This document shows, piece by piece, positions 54,432 to 64,000 of a stretch of DNA of 64,000 bases (positions are counted from its first letter, which is position 1; every line of letters begins with the position of its first letter). The stretch spans positions 35,610,001 to 35,674,000 of the forward strand of contig JAWZYU010000005.1 of assembly GCA_038380435.1 (NCBI GenBank). The letters are read 5' to 3'. The notes under the pieces were generated by a model. It was not told where the DNA came from, did not search any database, and was given only the letters and a program-made list of their open reading frames with translations. The DNA is from Ryuthela nishihirai (taxonomy: Eukaryota > Arthropoda > Arachnida > Araneae > Heptathelidae). A program made the translations under genes and the position numbers.

Positions 54432-55148
54432 CGTTCCAAGAAAATAGTTTCAAAACACATGCTTCAATGAAAAAATTACTTTTTTTTTCTTTTCAGGTTC
54501 TTTTTCCTCCAAATTCTCACCTTATTTTAACCCAAGTCTCTGAGATATTTAAAAGAATATGATGCTTTGTATAGAAAAAAAAGCTTATGTGAGGGATTAT
54601 CATTACCTTCAAACAACGAAACAAAATTGGTTCGCTGAAGCTGTAAAGGTCAGAAAGATAAACGATTTAAAAACAATATACGTAACTGCCATTTCAACTA
54701 TTAATTACGGCATTGCAAACTCCTTGTCAGAGCTCTGTCACAAGCAGCTGCTTGGGGAATAAAAAATGCTTTTATGCTAGTGATTTAAAAAAATTTGGAT
54801 TCCCAGTGTAAAATATCAGATGCATTCGTTACTAGAGGCTAAAAAGAAGTACTTGCTTTAACTGTTTGAATTTTAATATATATCATTCGACGAAAAAGTG
54901 CAATCTTTGAACTTCAAAATCGTGTTGTAATTTTATCTCATCTGTTTTCTCTTTTGCTATTTCTTTTGCCCATTATAAATGTTCTCCCAAGATAAAAAAA
55001 AAACATTCTATTAACTTCTCCCCACGTATATTTTAGCCCAAATCCCGGCTTTATTCAGATGGATTTTGCTTATATATGTTGCGTACATATCCAATCTATG
55101 GTATAGCAAGTCATAAGAATACATAAGTATCTATTATAAATCACACAT
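54432..55148. other. AT-rich spacer with a SINE B 3' fragment
   Basis: 54,725-54,765 (CTCTGTCACAAGCAGCTGC then TTGGGG) is the 3' end of family B on the plus strand. 54,770-54,960 faintly resembles the 285-bp repeat (TTTATGCTAGTGATTT). Confidence 0.55.
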
Positions 55149-55340
55149 TAATAGCGCGCTTGACTACTGATCTAAGGGACCTGGGTTCGAGCCCCGAGTA
55201 AGGAATGGATGTTCGTGTTGTTTTCTGCTGAGGTCCTGCCATCCTCTCAGATCCTCTACTCTGGCATATAAACTGACAGGCTCCTGTCAGACCTCTGTGG
55301 CAAGCAACTGCTTGAGGGGTATTTATTTTATTATTTATAA
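55149..55340 (+). mobile_element. SINE family B, missing the first bases of the head
   Basis: It begins TAGCGCGCTTGACTACTGAT and contains GGGTTCGAGCCCCG, ending CAACTGCTTGAGGGG plus TATTTATTTTATTATT. Close to the family consensus. Confidence 0.92.
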
Positions 55341-55392
55341 TAACAACTAATTAATGATTTGAATCCTAAATTTCCTGTAACATCAAAAGGAT

Positions 55393-55632
55393 TTAGTTAG
55401 TTTGTTTTACGCATGAGCTGCCCTTTTTTTTTTTTGCATACAAAGGACAAAATGGCCAGGTCACAAGAACTCCAGGGGCTCAGAGAAGGTTGGGGAAGGG
55501 GACTCACTGTATATCTATTAGGAGACAGATTGTAGCTTCCCGTCAAGACCAACCAGAGCGTTTTTTATCGTGCACAGTTTTTATCGTTTTTTATCGTGTG
55601 AAGGTATGGCTCTCCTTCACACGCTGCCATGT
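55393..55632 (-). mobile_element. SINE family A, old 3' part
   Basis: TTTGTTTTACGCATGAGCTG to CACACGCTGCCATG, with a T14 run and a duplicated TTTTTATCGTG. Confidence 0.82.
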
Positions 55633-55890
55633 TGGATTGGGTTGTTTACCTCTGTGTTCTCGAAGCGCTTTGTGAGAGGCACTTTTTTTGCACATAAGAG
55701 TCACAAGGGCTCCGAGAACTCAGAGAACGTTGGACGGAAGAGATCCACTAGACAACTGTTAGGAGATAATGATAACCTCCCGTCAAATCCATCCAGCGTG
55801 TTCTTTAACGTGCACAGAGTATGAGTGTTCTGTAGACAGAGCCAACGTCCTATCCGACGGATGACAACCTTTTCAAGTTCATTGGTGTCC
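55633..55890 (-). mobile_element. SINE family A, old copy, 3' part (split)
   Basis: TTGGATTGGGTTGTTTACC to TTCATTGGTGTCC. A 25-bp or so insertion lies near 55,658-55,680. It continues at 56,233 after the nested copy. Confidence 0.85.
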
Positions 55891-55899
55891 CCTTTCTCA

Positions 55900-56223
55900 A
55901 GTGTTCCTAGGTTCGAGTTCCAGCTGGACCAGCGTTGAGATTTATCTCCGCAAAACTCCCCGCGCTGCCAACGGCCAGTAAAAGCCGCCGTCCGTTGAAT
56001 GAAATGTTAAACAGTTGTCCAAGCGCGGTAGAGAGAGATACCCTATGCTCTTTAAAGAACAAGCTGGAGAGCCTTCACGGGAGCCTACATCTATCTCTCA
56101 ACAGCTGCTTCAGTGGGTCCCCTCCCCCAACTTTCTCTATACCTTCGGAGTTCTTGTGATCTAGCTATTTAGCACATTGTGTACAAAAAAAGTACCACTC
56201 AGAGGTAAAACAATCCAACCCAA
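55900..56223 (+). mobile_element. SINE family A, 5'-truncated, nested in an older SINE A
   Basis: It begins GTGTTCCTAGGTTCGAGTTC. CCTTTCTCA flanks it at 55,891-55,899 and 56,224-56,232. Confidence 0.9.
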
Positions 56224-56232
56224 CCTTTCTCA

Positions 56233-56343
56233 CGGAGTGAGGGTTTAGGGGAGATAAATCTCAATGCTGGTAGAGCTGGGATTCGAACATTTCGGAGCTA
56301 GGAGTACGAGCCTGGCACACTATTGATTGAGCCAACTCCCCAA
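56233..56343 (-). mobile_element. Head part of the split old SINE A
   Basis: GGAGATAAATCTCAATGCTG to ATTGATTGAGCCAACTCCCC completes the element at 55,633-55,890. Confidence 0.85.
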
Positions 56344-56950
56344 TTCTAACATCCCTCAAAGGTTGAACGAAGCACGGAAATCCAGTTTTAAAGCCCAAAC
56401 GTATATTGCCAGCCATGGATGAATGCTTAACAATTGTTCACAAACAATGTCAAATTTTTTTTTAGGAAAGATAATTTAAAAGGAATTTTTTGCTTTATAT
56501 GTTTAAAAGAAAATCATAATTTTTTATACTTTTAGAATTATATTTCAGTTATTTAATTTTTAAAAATTAAACCTATGAGAAAGTCTTTGAGAGATTGGTC
56601 ATATTCTGTGGATTCTGCAATGGATTGAAAAGAATTTAATCCCCATTATTTCTCTTTTTTTTTTAAATTCTCCATTCATGTAGGTCTGACAGTTACAAAA
56701 CTATCTGTCAACAAACCCATTACAAAATTTTTGAAAAGAAATTGTAAAATTATCTTAAAATATTATAGTTAATTCAGAGAATGGAAAGATGATGAATCTT
56801 GCAGGTGTCTTCTTCCTTGATATGCATCTGTGAAAACTGTTCGTGATTCACTTCCAAAAGGATCAGCTTCTGATGATGTTTACTTTCCTTATTTTAAATT
56901 CCAAAAGAAATTGATTTTTTCCCCTGTAGCATTAATGGTAGAGGGAATAA
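56344..56950. other. Unannotated AT-rich spacer
   Basis: Nothing recognised. Confidence 0.5.
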
Positions 56951-56952
56951 CT

Positions 56953-57031
56953 ATACTGCTCACAAAAATTAGGGGATATTTCAAAATGAATATGAAGCGA
57001 TAATATATCCCCTAATTTTTGTGAGCAGTAT
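56953..57031. mobile_element. 79-bp miniature element with perfect 27-bp inverted repeats
   Basis: ATACTGCTCACAAAAATTAG opens it, and the exact complement closes it (56,953-56,979 and 57,005-57,031), with 25 bp between. TA lies at both ends. Terminus and TA target suggest a Tc1/mariner-mobilised MITE. Confidence 0.88.
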
Positions 57032-57135
57032 ATTTCTATCAGTATTAGTTTTCAGTTTCGTTAGTGTATACAAACTCAGTTCACCCAAACACGAAACGAA
57101 AAGATGTTCTCAAATGTTTAGGGCCTTGCTATAAG

Positions 57136-57478
57136 CGAGTTCCAGCTGGGTTAGCGTTGAGAATTATCTCCGTAAAATTACCCGCCCTGCCCACGGTCAG
57201 TAGGAGACACCGATGGGCTTGGAAAGGCCGCCATTCGTCGGATGGAACGTTAAGCCGTGGCCCCGTGTGCAGGAGAGCCATACCTGTGCACGTTAAAGAA
57301 CACGCTGGATAACCTTGAAGGGAGGCTACCATCAGTCTCCCAACAAGTTAGAATAATATTGCTGTTCCAGTGGGTCACCTCCCACAACCTTCTCTGAGCC
57401 TTCAGAGTTCTTGTGACCGGCCATTTAGCCCATGGTGTGCAAAAAAAGTACCCCTCAGAGGTAAAACAACCCAACCCA
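57136..57478 (+). mobile_element. SINE family A, 5'-truncated in the head
   Basis: GCCTTGCTATAAG flanks it at 57,123-57,135 and 57,479-57,491. It starts CGAGTTCCAGCTGGG. About 18 bp (AAGTTAGAATAATATTG) are inserted at the CTCCCAACA/GCTGTTCC point. Confidence 0.96.
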
Positions 57479-57491
57479 GCCTTGCTATAAG

Positions 57492-57750
57492 TTCTGTATA
57501 TTCTTTTCAAAGCTCATCTCTGTTCCATTTTAGTCAAAATAATTGCAGGTTGGAATTATTTAATAACTACCTGTATATTATTCAAATAGTTAGTTATTTA
57601 ATTATTCGTCGATGTTTTTTTGCATTGCATTTAAAGTTTCTCCTTAAAAATTCTAGGGGAATTCCTTCTCATGTGGGGAAATTAAAATCCTTTAAATGAA
57701 TATGTATTAAAATGTTTGTTTAATCTGCTGCTATCGAAACGCAACGTTAC
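57492..57750. other. Unannotated AT-rich spacer
   Basis: Nothing recognised. Confidence 0.45.
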
Positions 57751-57921
57751 TCTGCCACAGAGGTCTGACAGGAGCCTGTCAGTTTATATGCCATAGTAAG
57801 TCTGAGAGGATGGCAGGACCTCAGCAGAAAAACAACACATACATCCATGCCTTACCCGGGGCTCAAACCCAGGTCCCTTAGATCAGTAGCCAAGCGCGGT
57901 AACCACTCGGCCACGGGACAG
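57751..57921 (-). mobile_element. SINE family B, lacking the 3' terminus
   Basis: Head and body are present (GGCCGAGTGGTTACC, GGGTTTGAGCCCCGGG on the minus strand). The copy stops at CTCTGTGGCAGA, so the GCTGCTTGAGG end is absent. Confidence 0.9.
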
Positions 57922-58110
57922 CATAATAATACACCTAATATATAATAAGAGTCACGTGCCATAATTATACCACCCGAAATCTGATGCTGCCAGTTTCGAT
58001 TTCGCACTGTTCTTGCATTTTAATTTTTTTTCCCCGCTTTTCGTTCTGCTTTCGAGGAGAAAAGGAATGCGATAGGCTTCCAGAGGCTGTCGATAGGCAG
58101 ATGGATTATT

Positions 58111-58470
58111 GAGTTGTGTTCACCTCTCAGCGGCATTTTTTTATGCCCATATTGAGCTAAATAACCAGGTCACAAGGACCACCAAAAGGTTCAGAGAAGG
58201 TTGAAGAACCCCCACTGGGAAGGTGTTAGGAAGCAGAACATAGCTTCCCTCCAAGGCCATACATTATGTTGTTTAACATGCACAGGAGGCTAAGACTTAA
58301 CGATCCGTCCAGTTGACGACAGCCTTTCCAAGTCCATCGATGCCCCTTTTCTCATCGAGAGTGGCGTGGAAGCTTAACGGAAATAAATCTCAACCCTGGT
58401 GTAATTGGAACTTGAATCTGGGAACTGCAGATTAGGAGTCTGGCGTGCTACCGACTGAACAAACCCCGCC
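58111..58470 (-). mobile_element. SINE family A, old copy
   Basis: GAGTTGTGTTCACCTCTCAGC to CTACCGACTGAACAAACCCC, full length but strongly diverged. Confidence 0.85.
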
Positions 58471-58486
58471 ACGCAGTTTGCTGGTT

Positions 58487-58929
58487 TCAGTCTCAACTGT
58501 ACCAGTGTTGAGATTTATCCTCACTATTCCTGGGTCACGCTGCCTGCAACAGCGAAGAAGCGAACAACGATGGGCTTGGAAAGGCCGTCTTGCATAGGGT
58601 GGAGATTTAAGAGGAGCCTCCTATGCACATTAAACAATGCTATATATCGTATTGACGGAAGCTTCCTTCAATACGAATATATAGCATTGTTTAGAAGGAA
58701 GCTTCCGTCAATACGAATATATAGCATTGTTTAATGTGCATAGGAGGCTCCTCTTAAATCTCCACCCTATGCAAGACGGCCTTTCCAAGCCCATCGTTGT
58801 TCGCTTCTTAAGACTCTCCAATCTGATCCCTTAAGACTCTCCAATAATCTCTGAACTCTTAGGGTACTTTTTACCTCCATTTATTCCATAAGTTAACAAA
58901 AAATAGCATTCAGAGGTAAAACAAATCAA
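58487..58929 (+). mobile_element. SINE family A, old copy containing a foldback duplication
   Basis: It begins near CAGTCTCAACTGTACCAGTG and ends ATTCAGAGGTAAAACAAATC. Its middle is replaced by the palindrome at 58,555-58,809. CTTAAGACTCTCCAAT is duplicated just after (58,807 and 58,832). Confidence 0.8.
58555..58809. repeat. Near-perfect palindrome, 114/115-bp arms
   Basis: The left arm 58,555-58,668 (AAGAAGCGAACAACGATGGG ... GGAAGCTTCCTT) is the reverse complement of 58,695-58,809 except for one single-base indel. The 26-bp spacer contains a third copy of ATATATAGCATTGTTTA. The arms are SINE A body sequence, so the palindrome arose inside an existing SINE. Confidence 0.95.
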
Positions 58930-59187
58930 AGATGTAGTGTTTATTATAGAATGATATGAAAGAAATTTCTGATGATCGATTTTAATAGAGATATGCAATT
59001 GTAGAAAATAATTAAAAACTCTATATCATTAAATTAAGTAATAAGCTGAATAAGATATAGGTTTCTTTTAATATTTTTCCAATTTCACTGTTTTGCCTAA
59101 TTTTCGACAACTGAGAATTTTTCTTTTGAAACTGCAAAAAAAAAATACTTAACTGAAGAATTTTTTTTTTTCGAGCAGTTGCAATAT
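58930..59187. other. Unannotated AT-rich spacer
   Basis: Nothing recognised. Confidence 0.45.
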
Positions 59188-59268
59188 ACCTGCTGATGTC
59201 TCGATTTCCTCATAGACCTCTATGGGATATTACATTGATAGGCTCCTGTCTGACCTCTGTGGAAAGCG
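59188..59268 (+). mobile_element. SINE family B, body fragment
   Basis: CTGCTGATGTCTCGATTTCC to CTGACCTCTGTGGAAAGC. Confidence 0.75.
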
Positions 59269-59458
59269 TCATTTTGAATTATATATATAAAATATTACGG
59301 ATTCTTCTATGCACTGACGAAAGAACACCGAACTCCTAGCATTTTGCTCTCTAAATACTAATACTCTCATTCCACGCTGTATTGCTGTGCCCGGTGATTA
59401 CACCTTAGTGATTATCTCTCATCTATGATAGAGACTGCATAATCCTTTTCAATGGACT

Positions 59459-59600
59459 TTCAAACAGGACCTTGTTAGAATTGGTGTGCAGTGGCCAGAT
59501 GCAGTAGATGTAGCTCAGGATAGACTTGCTTGGAGAACTAAATTGCACGGTCCGGTTGGACCTCCGTAGCCCATGGCTGCTTGAGGATGAGGATGATGAG
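59459..59600 (+). mobile_element. LINE 3'-end fragment (copy 3)
   Basis: It encodes the last residues of the LINE protein in frame (DLVRIGVQWPDAVDVAQDRL, then AWRTKLHGPVGPP and TAG). Then come CCCATGGCTGCTTGAGG and a GATGAGGATGATGAG tail. It is a 5'-truncated insertion of about 140 bp and confirms the 3' terminus of the family. A SINE B in opposite orientation abuts its tail. Confidence 0.95.
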
Positions 59601-59812
59601 ATAAAAAAATAAAAATAAATACCCCCTCAAGCAGCTGCTTGCCACAGAGGTCTGACAGGAGCCTGTCAGTTTATATGCCACAGTAGAAGATCTGAGAGGA
59701 TGGCAGGACCTCAGCAGAAAAACGACACACATCCATGCCTAATTCCGGGGCTCGAACCCAGGTCCCTTAGATCAGTAGCCAAGCGTGCTAACCACTCGGC
59801 CACGGGACGGCT
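59601..59812 (-). mobile_element. SINE family B, full length, abutting the LINE tail
   Basis: Head with GTGGCCGAGTGGTTAGC and GGGTTCGAGCCCCGG on the minus strand, 3' end GCTGCTTGAGGGGGTATTTA plus a T/A tail that meets the LINE tail directly. Confidence 0.93.
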
Positions 59813-60439
59813 TTCAGGATACTCTGCTTTGAGGTATCGTACATTGTTCACCAGCGGTTGCACTTTCTGTATTAAAACCGAGAACAGGAAGTGGCAGGGA
59901 ATATAGCAATAGATAATAAAACTGAAACAGCTGATGCTAATGCCGATTTTTGTTTGCGCTCTTACATAAGGAAACATAACCGAAAACGAAGAATAAAAAA
60001 CAGAGAAACTATTGAAAGGAAACATTCGACGCTGTTTCAATGCAAATGGATATTTAGGTACGCACGACCAAAGCAAAAGCTTCCGCTCTTCATGCTGATA
60101 TTCAATGAAAAGATATAAACAACCTGGGGTGAAGCAGATTGAAGAGTCATGGGTTACAAATGCTCTCTGGCTGCAGTGCATTGCATGTTATGCTAGAACA
60201 GCGACGGAACAGAACACGCCTAGAAGTGAAGACGACATGAATACTGATGCACTTAGTGCAGACTTCGTGCAGGACGTGTGGATCAATAGGTCTGCTATTG
60301 CTAAGTGGAAGTGGGCTTGTACCAATTAATGACTTTTACATGTTCACAAGTTAAAATACGAAGTTCTTACAATTCAGTTACAATATGTGACATAATTTAG
60401 CAGGCAGAACTGAAAAGACTGAATGAAAATGTGATTTGT
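59813..60439. other. Unannotated spacer
   Basis: Mixed-composition unique sequence. Overlapping short open frames at 59,890-60,330 lack recognised motifs. Confidence 0.45.
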
Positions 60440-61276
60440 GAAAAACTAGAGGATTATTCGAAAAAACTAGAAGTATAATGAAAAAAAAAGACTAGAAGAA
60501 TAATCAAAAAATCCTAGAAGAAAGATCTAAGAAAACTAGAAAAATAATCGTAAAAAAGAATTAGTAGAATAATCGGAGAAAATTAGAATAATAACCGAAG
60601 AAAAAAAACTAGAAAAATAATCGCAAAAAAGAATTAGTAGAATAATCGGAGAAAATTAGAATAATAACCGAAGAAAAAAAAACTAGAAGAATAATCGAGG
60701 AAAACTAGAGGAATTAATCGGAAAAAACTAGAATAATCGAAAAAAACTAGAAGAATTTATCGGAGAAAACTAGAATAATCGAAGAAAACTAGAAGAATAA
60801 TCGAGAAAAAATAGAAGAATTAGTCGGAGAAAACTAATATCGGAATTTATCGGAATAATCGAAGACAAACTAGAAGAATAATAAAAAAACTAGAAGAAGA
60901 AGAATTAATCGGAAAATACTAGAATAATCGAAGAAAACTAGAAGAATAATCGAAGAAAACTAGAAGAATTAATCGGAGAAAACTAGAATAATCGAAGAAA
61001 ACTAGAAGAACTAATCAGATAAAACTAGAATAATCGAGAAAAGTAGAAGAATAATCGAAGAAAACTAGAAGAATAATCAGGAAATAAACTAGGAATAATA
61101 ATCAAAAAAAGTAGAATGATTGAAGAAAACCAGAAGAATAATCGAAAAAACTATAAATAGTGATCGAAGAAACTGGAAGAATAATCGGGAAAAACTAGAA
61201 GAATAATCGAAGAAAACTAGGAGAATAAACGAAAAAATAAAAACTAGAAAAATAATCGATAAAACTAGAAGAATCA
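60440..61276. repeat. Degenerate purine-rich tandem repeat, about 20-bp unit
   Basis: Units close to AAAACTAGAAGAATAATCGA with many indels, about 40 copies. The plus strand is very purine-rich, so open frames seen on the minus strand are artefacts. Confidence 0.92.
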
Positions 61277-61425
61277 CCTCTGGCGAATATGAGATGCTCT
61301 TTTTCAAGGAATGAAGTTTTACACTTCCCGCCTTTAGCACCTTATAACATTGGAATTTCGAAGTATTCGATGATTTAGAAAATTGGAAAAATAGTATTTT
61401 TTTTTGTATTTATACAACATGATAA

Positions 61426-61612
61426 AAGTAATAAATATCCCCTGAAGCAGCTGCTTGCCACAGAGGTCTGACAGCGGCCTGTCAGTTTATACGCCATAAT
61501 AGAAGATCTGTGAGGATGGGGGACCCTAGGCAGAAAAACAACACACCATCCTTGCCTTACACGGGGCTCAAACCCAGGTTCCGTTCATCAGTAGCCAAGC
61601 GTGCAAACCATC
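61426..61612 (-). mobile_element. SINE family B, diverged
   Basis: 3' end GCTGCTTCAGGGG with TATTTATTAC, body and a degenerate head (GTTTGCACGCTTGGC). Confidence 0.88.
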
Positions 61613-61629
61613 CTTTTAATTTCTTTAAA

Positions 61630-61890
61630 CAAAAAAGTTTCGACTCTTCCCTGAGATAAAATGGAAAAATCATTACTGCCAGTATAAAACTTTTGGATCT
61701 CGATATTCGAATTCTACCACTAAAATTTCAAATTTTTACTATAAATGTTTGCAATATTCGTTTAAAGTTTATACATTTTTTTAATATTTTTCACAGTTAA
61801 AGGGAGCAATTAAAGTTATTGCGATATTCGGATAATGCGAATCCTAACATTTCATCAATTCCAAACAAAAAGAGAATTTTTAATTTATAT
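61630..61890 (-). repeat. Dispersed member of the 285-bp repeat family
   Basis: The minus strand reads AAACGAATATTGCAAAC, then AAATTTGAAATTTTAGTGGT, in the same order as the units at 44.6-46.0 kb. Single unit, inverted relative to that array. Confidence 0.6.
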
Positions 61891-61984
61891 CTAAAAACAG
61901 AGAAAAAGAAAAGAATATATACAGAAAGACAAAGCTGAAAGCGTTAACTTGTTCTTTTATTCTTTAGTCATTTTAACGCTTGCT

Positions 61985-62055
61985 CAATCGAACTCGAACC
62001 TAAGAACTACAAATATACGAGCCTGACGTGCTACCGACTGAGTCAATCCCAATTC
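61985..62055 (-). mobile_element. SINE family A, isolated head
   Basis: CGAACTCGAACCTAAGAAC to CGTGCTACCGACTGAGTC is the tRNA-like head alone. Confidence 0.8.
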
Positions 62056-62059
62056 CTTA

Positions 62060-62157
62060 TGCAGATGGCCACTCGATGGCTCATTCGATGGCCTTCAAGG
62101 GAGGCCTTCTATCCATATCTTAGCAGCTGTTTAAGGGGTCCTCTTTCCTTACTGAAC
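62060..62157 (+). mobile_element. SINE family A, old 3' half (split), first part
   Basis: GGCCTTCAAGGGAGGCCTTC to CTCTTTCCTTACTGAAC. It continues at 62,557-62,646 (TATGATTCCTTGGGATCGC to GAATAACAATCCAAC) after the nested copy. Confidence 0.85.
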
Positions 62158-62545
62158 GGGGCGGGGGTGGCTTAGTCGGCAGCGCGCCAGGCTCGTAATC
62201 TGTAGTTCCCAGGTTCGAGTCCCAGCTGGGTCAGCGTTGAGATTTATCTCCGCAAAATTCCCCGCCCTGCCCACGGTCAGTAGGGGACACCTATGGGCTT
62301 GGAAAGGCCGCCGTCCGTCGGATGGGACGTTAAGCCGTGGCCCCGTGTGTGGGAGAGCCATACCCTGTGCACGTTAAAGAACACGCTGGATGGCCTTAAC
62401 GAGAGGCTACCATCTGTCTCTTAATACCTGTTCCAGTGGGTCCCCTCCCCAACCTTCTATGAGCCTTCGGGGTCCATGTGACCTGGCCATTTAGCCCATG
62501 GTGTGCAAAAAAGTGCCTCTCAGAAGTAAAACAACCCAACCCAAA
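62158..62545 (+). mobile_element. SINE family A, full length, nested in an older SINE A
   Basis: CCTTACTGAAC flanks it at 62,147-62,157 and 62,546-62,556. Confidence 0.97.
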
Positions 62546-62556
62546 CCTTACTGAAC

Positions 62557-62646
62557 TATGATTCCTTGGGATCGCTGCGACACCTGGACATTTAGCTTAT
62601 TATGTACAAAAGAATTCCGCTCAGAGGAATAACAATCCAACTAACC
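62557..62646 (+). mobile_element. SINE family A, old 3' half (split), second part
   Basis: CTTGGGATCGCTGCGACACC to TCAGAGGAATAACAATCC, the remainder of 62,060-62,157. Confidence 0.85.
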
Positions 62647-62667
62647 TTCCTAGTCCTCTTCGTTGGA

Positions 62668-63071
62668 GGAGCGATACTACTCAGTCAGTATTGCGCCAGG
62701 CTCGTAATATGCAATTCCCAGGTTCGAGTTCCAGCTGGGACAGCCTTGAGATTTATCTCTGCACAACTCCCCGCTGCCCACGATCAGTAGGGACACCCAC
62801 GGTCAGTATGGTCAGTAGGGATTGGCTTAGAAAGGTCGTCGTCGTCGGATGGGACATTAAGCCGTGGTCCGTGTGCAGGAGATCCATACATACCTAGTGC
62901 ATGTTAAAGAACATGCTGGATGGCCTTGACGGGAGGCTACCATCTATCTTCCAACAGCTGTTCCAGTGGGTCCCCTTTCCCAACCTTCTCTGAGACTTCG
63001 GGATCTTTGTGACCTGGCCACTTAGCCCATGGTGTGCAAAAAAGTGCTCCTCAAAAGTAAAACAACCCAAC
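62668..63071 (+). mobile_element. SINE family A, moderately diverged, with a short internal duplication
   Basis: Box B is intact (GGTTCGAGTTCC). CACGGTCAGTA/CACGATCAGTA is duplicated in the body at about 62,777-62,820. CCTCTTCGTTGGAG (about 62,655) and CCTCCTCATTGGAG (about 63,072) are a decayed target duplication. Confidence 0.9.
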
Positions 63072-63085
63072 CTCCTCATTGGAGT

Positions 63086-63730
63086 TGTTAGAAACCGCAC
63101 TTTTTTTTAAACCTTTTGGAGGACTATCCATAAAAAATCACGTAGGGTCCCAATAATAGAACAAAATGTACTCTATTTAATATTTTGGAATTTTTTGATA
63201 CTTTTCCAAATACCGATGTTACGAACAAAAACCAATATTTAAATTGTTTGATAAGACTTTTTCTGAAAGAAGAAGGAGAACAGGAATCAATTCCTATTCC
63301 AAATACAACGGCGGTACGAAAAGGACCATTGGTCCCCAAAGGTTAAGAAATTTGTAAATGAAAAATTCTTTCTCGTATAGGTAGATGCTAGTATAACATT
63401 ACTATTTGCAATTTTTAGAATCTTTCATTAGTTTGAATTTTGCACTTTTTAGAGGGCAGTGAATTAGGAAAACTAAATAACTTTTTATATTTGTAAACGA
63501 GCATTGCATATTCCCCGAAAGTGATTGGACTTTTTAGTTGCAAAAATAGTTTCAAAAATGAACCAACTTTATACATTTGGATCAGTATTTTTTTATGAAA
63601 TACTTTCTCCTGATACAGTCTAAAATGGCTATTAAAGCAGTTCGAAAGCTGCCAAGCATCAATATAACAGTTTTCTACATCCCTCAATCGATGACACATA
63701 CTAACTTTAAATTTCAGTTTATAAAGTTAC
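63086..63730. other. Unannotated AT-rich spacer
   Basis: No gene or repeat recognised. Confidence 0.5.
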
Positions 63731-64000
63731 GTTGGGTTGGGTTGTTTTACCTCTGAGCGGCACTTTTTTGCACACCATGGGCTAAATGGCCAGGTCACAT
63801 GGACCCCGAAGGCTCAGAGAAGGTTGGGGGAGGGGACCCACTGGAACAGCTGTTGGGAGACAGATGGTAGCCTCTTGTCAAGGCCATCCAGAGTGTTCTT
63901 TAACGTGCACAGGGTATGGCTCTCCCGCACACGGGGCCACGGCTTAATCCCATCCGACGGACGGCGGCCTTTCCAAGCCCATCGGTGTCCCCTACTGACC
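63731..64000 (-). mobile_element. SINE family A, runs off the right edge
   Basis: Near-consensus 3' end and body. The head, if present, lies beyond the window. The tail has three TTGGG-type units. Confidence 0.95.

Noticed and set aside
59711..60181. 156-residue minus-strand frame
   Set aside because: Its C-terminal part is SINE B sequence and the rest has no recognisable domain.
61089..61340. Hydrophobic minus-strand frame rich in F, S and I
   Set aside because: It is translation of the purine-rich tandem repeat on the pyrimidine strand.

Overview
This window is repeat-dense, AT-rich nuclear DNA from a metazoan. It holds no operons, no bacterial-type genes and no host protein gene that I can defend. 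The RTE-like LINE, Tc1/mariner and hAT remnants, tRNA-derived SINEs and minisatellites together suggest an arthropod, possibly a chelicerate such as a spider. That taxonomic guess is inference, because no host gene supports it.

Two tRNA-derived SINE families dominate. Family A (about 385 bp full length) has roughly 47 copies or fragments. It has a tRNA-like head with intact pol III A and B boxes, a body shared by all copies, and a short 3' tail of AACCC units. About 22 copies are bounded by direct repeats of 9-14 bp that I could read on both sides, and copies are often nested or in tandem. Family B (about 200 bp, 11 copies or fragments) has a different tRNA-like head and ends in GCTGCTTGAGG followed by a T/A-rich tail. 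Most medium-length open frames in the window are antisense or sense readings of family A.

One non-LTR retrotransposon family is present three times. Copy 1 (about 1.5-5.05 kb, minus) has three stops and a frameshift. Copy 2 (32.4-35.7 kb, minus) has an essentially intact 1000-codon endonuclease/reverse transcriptase frame. A 3'-end fragment lies at 59.46-59.6 kb (plus). The LINE 3' end (GCTGCTTGAGG then a GAT-repeat tail) shares its last 11 unique bases with SINE B, which suggests a LINE/SINE partnership. Copy 2 sits inside a 26-bp minisatellite that it splits in two.

DNA transposons are old remnants. There are three different Tc1/mariner transposase relics (6.4-7.4, 8.4-9.85 and 13.9-15.3 kb, all minus), two hAT relics (28.2-28.75 and 49.43-50.19 kb), and several non-coding inverted-repeat elements (6.5-7.1, 10.66-10.80, 44.04-44.16, 52.6-53.4 and 56.95-57.03 kb).

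Tandem arrays: 53 bp (1-925), 39 bp (19.8-20.5 kb, open on both strands), 26 bp (31.86-32.40 and 35.70-36.28 kb), 31 bp (47.0-47.4 kb), a degenerate purine-rich array of about 20 bp (60.44-61.28 kb), and a 21-bp array (10.1-10.5 kb). Two unclassified dispersed repeats are a unit of about 285 bp (44.6-46.0 kb, with an inverted relative at 61.6-61.9 kb) and an inverted pair at 41.45 and 43.6 kb. The remaining stretches are AT-rich with nothing I recognise.
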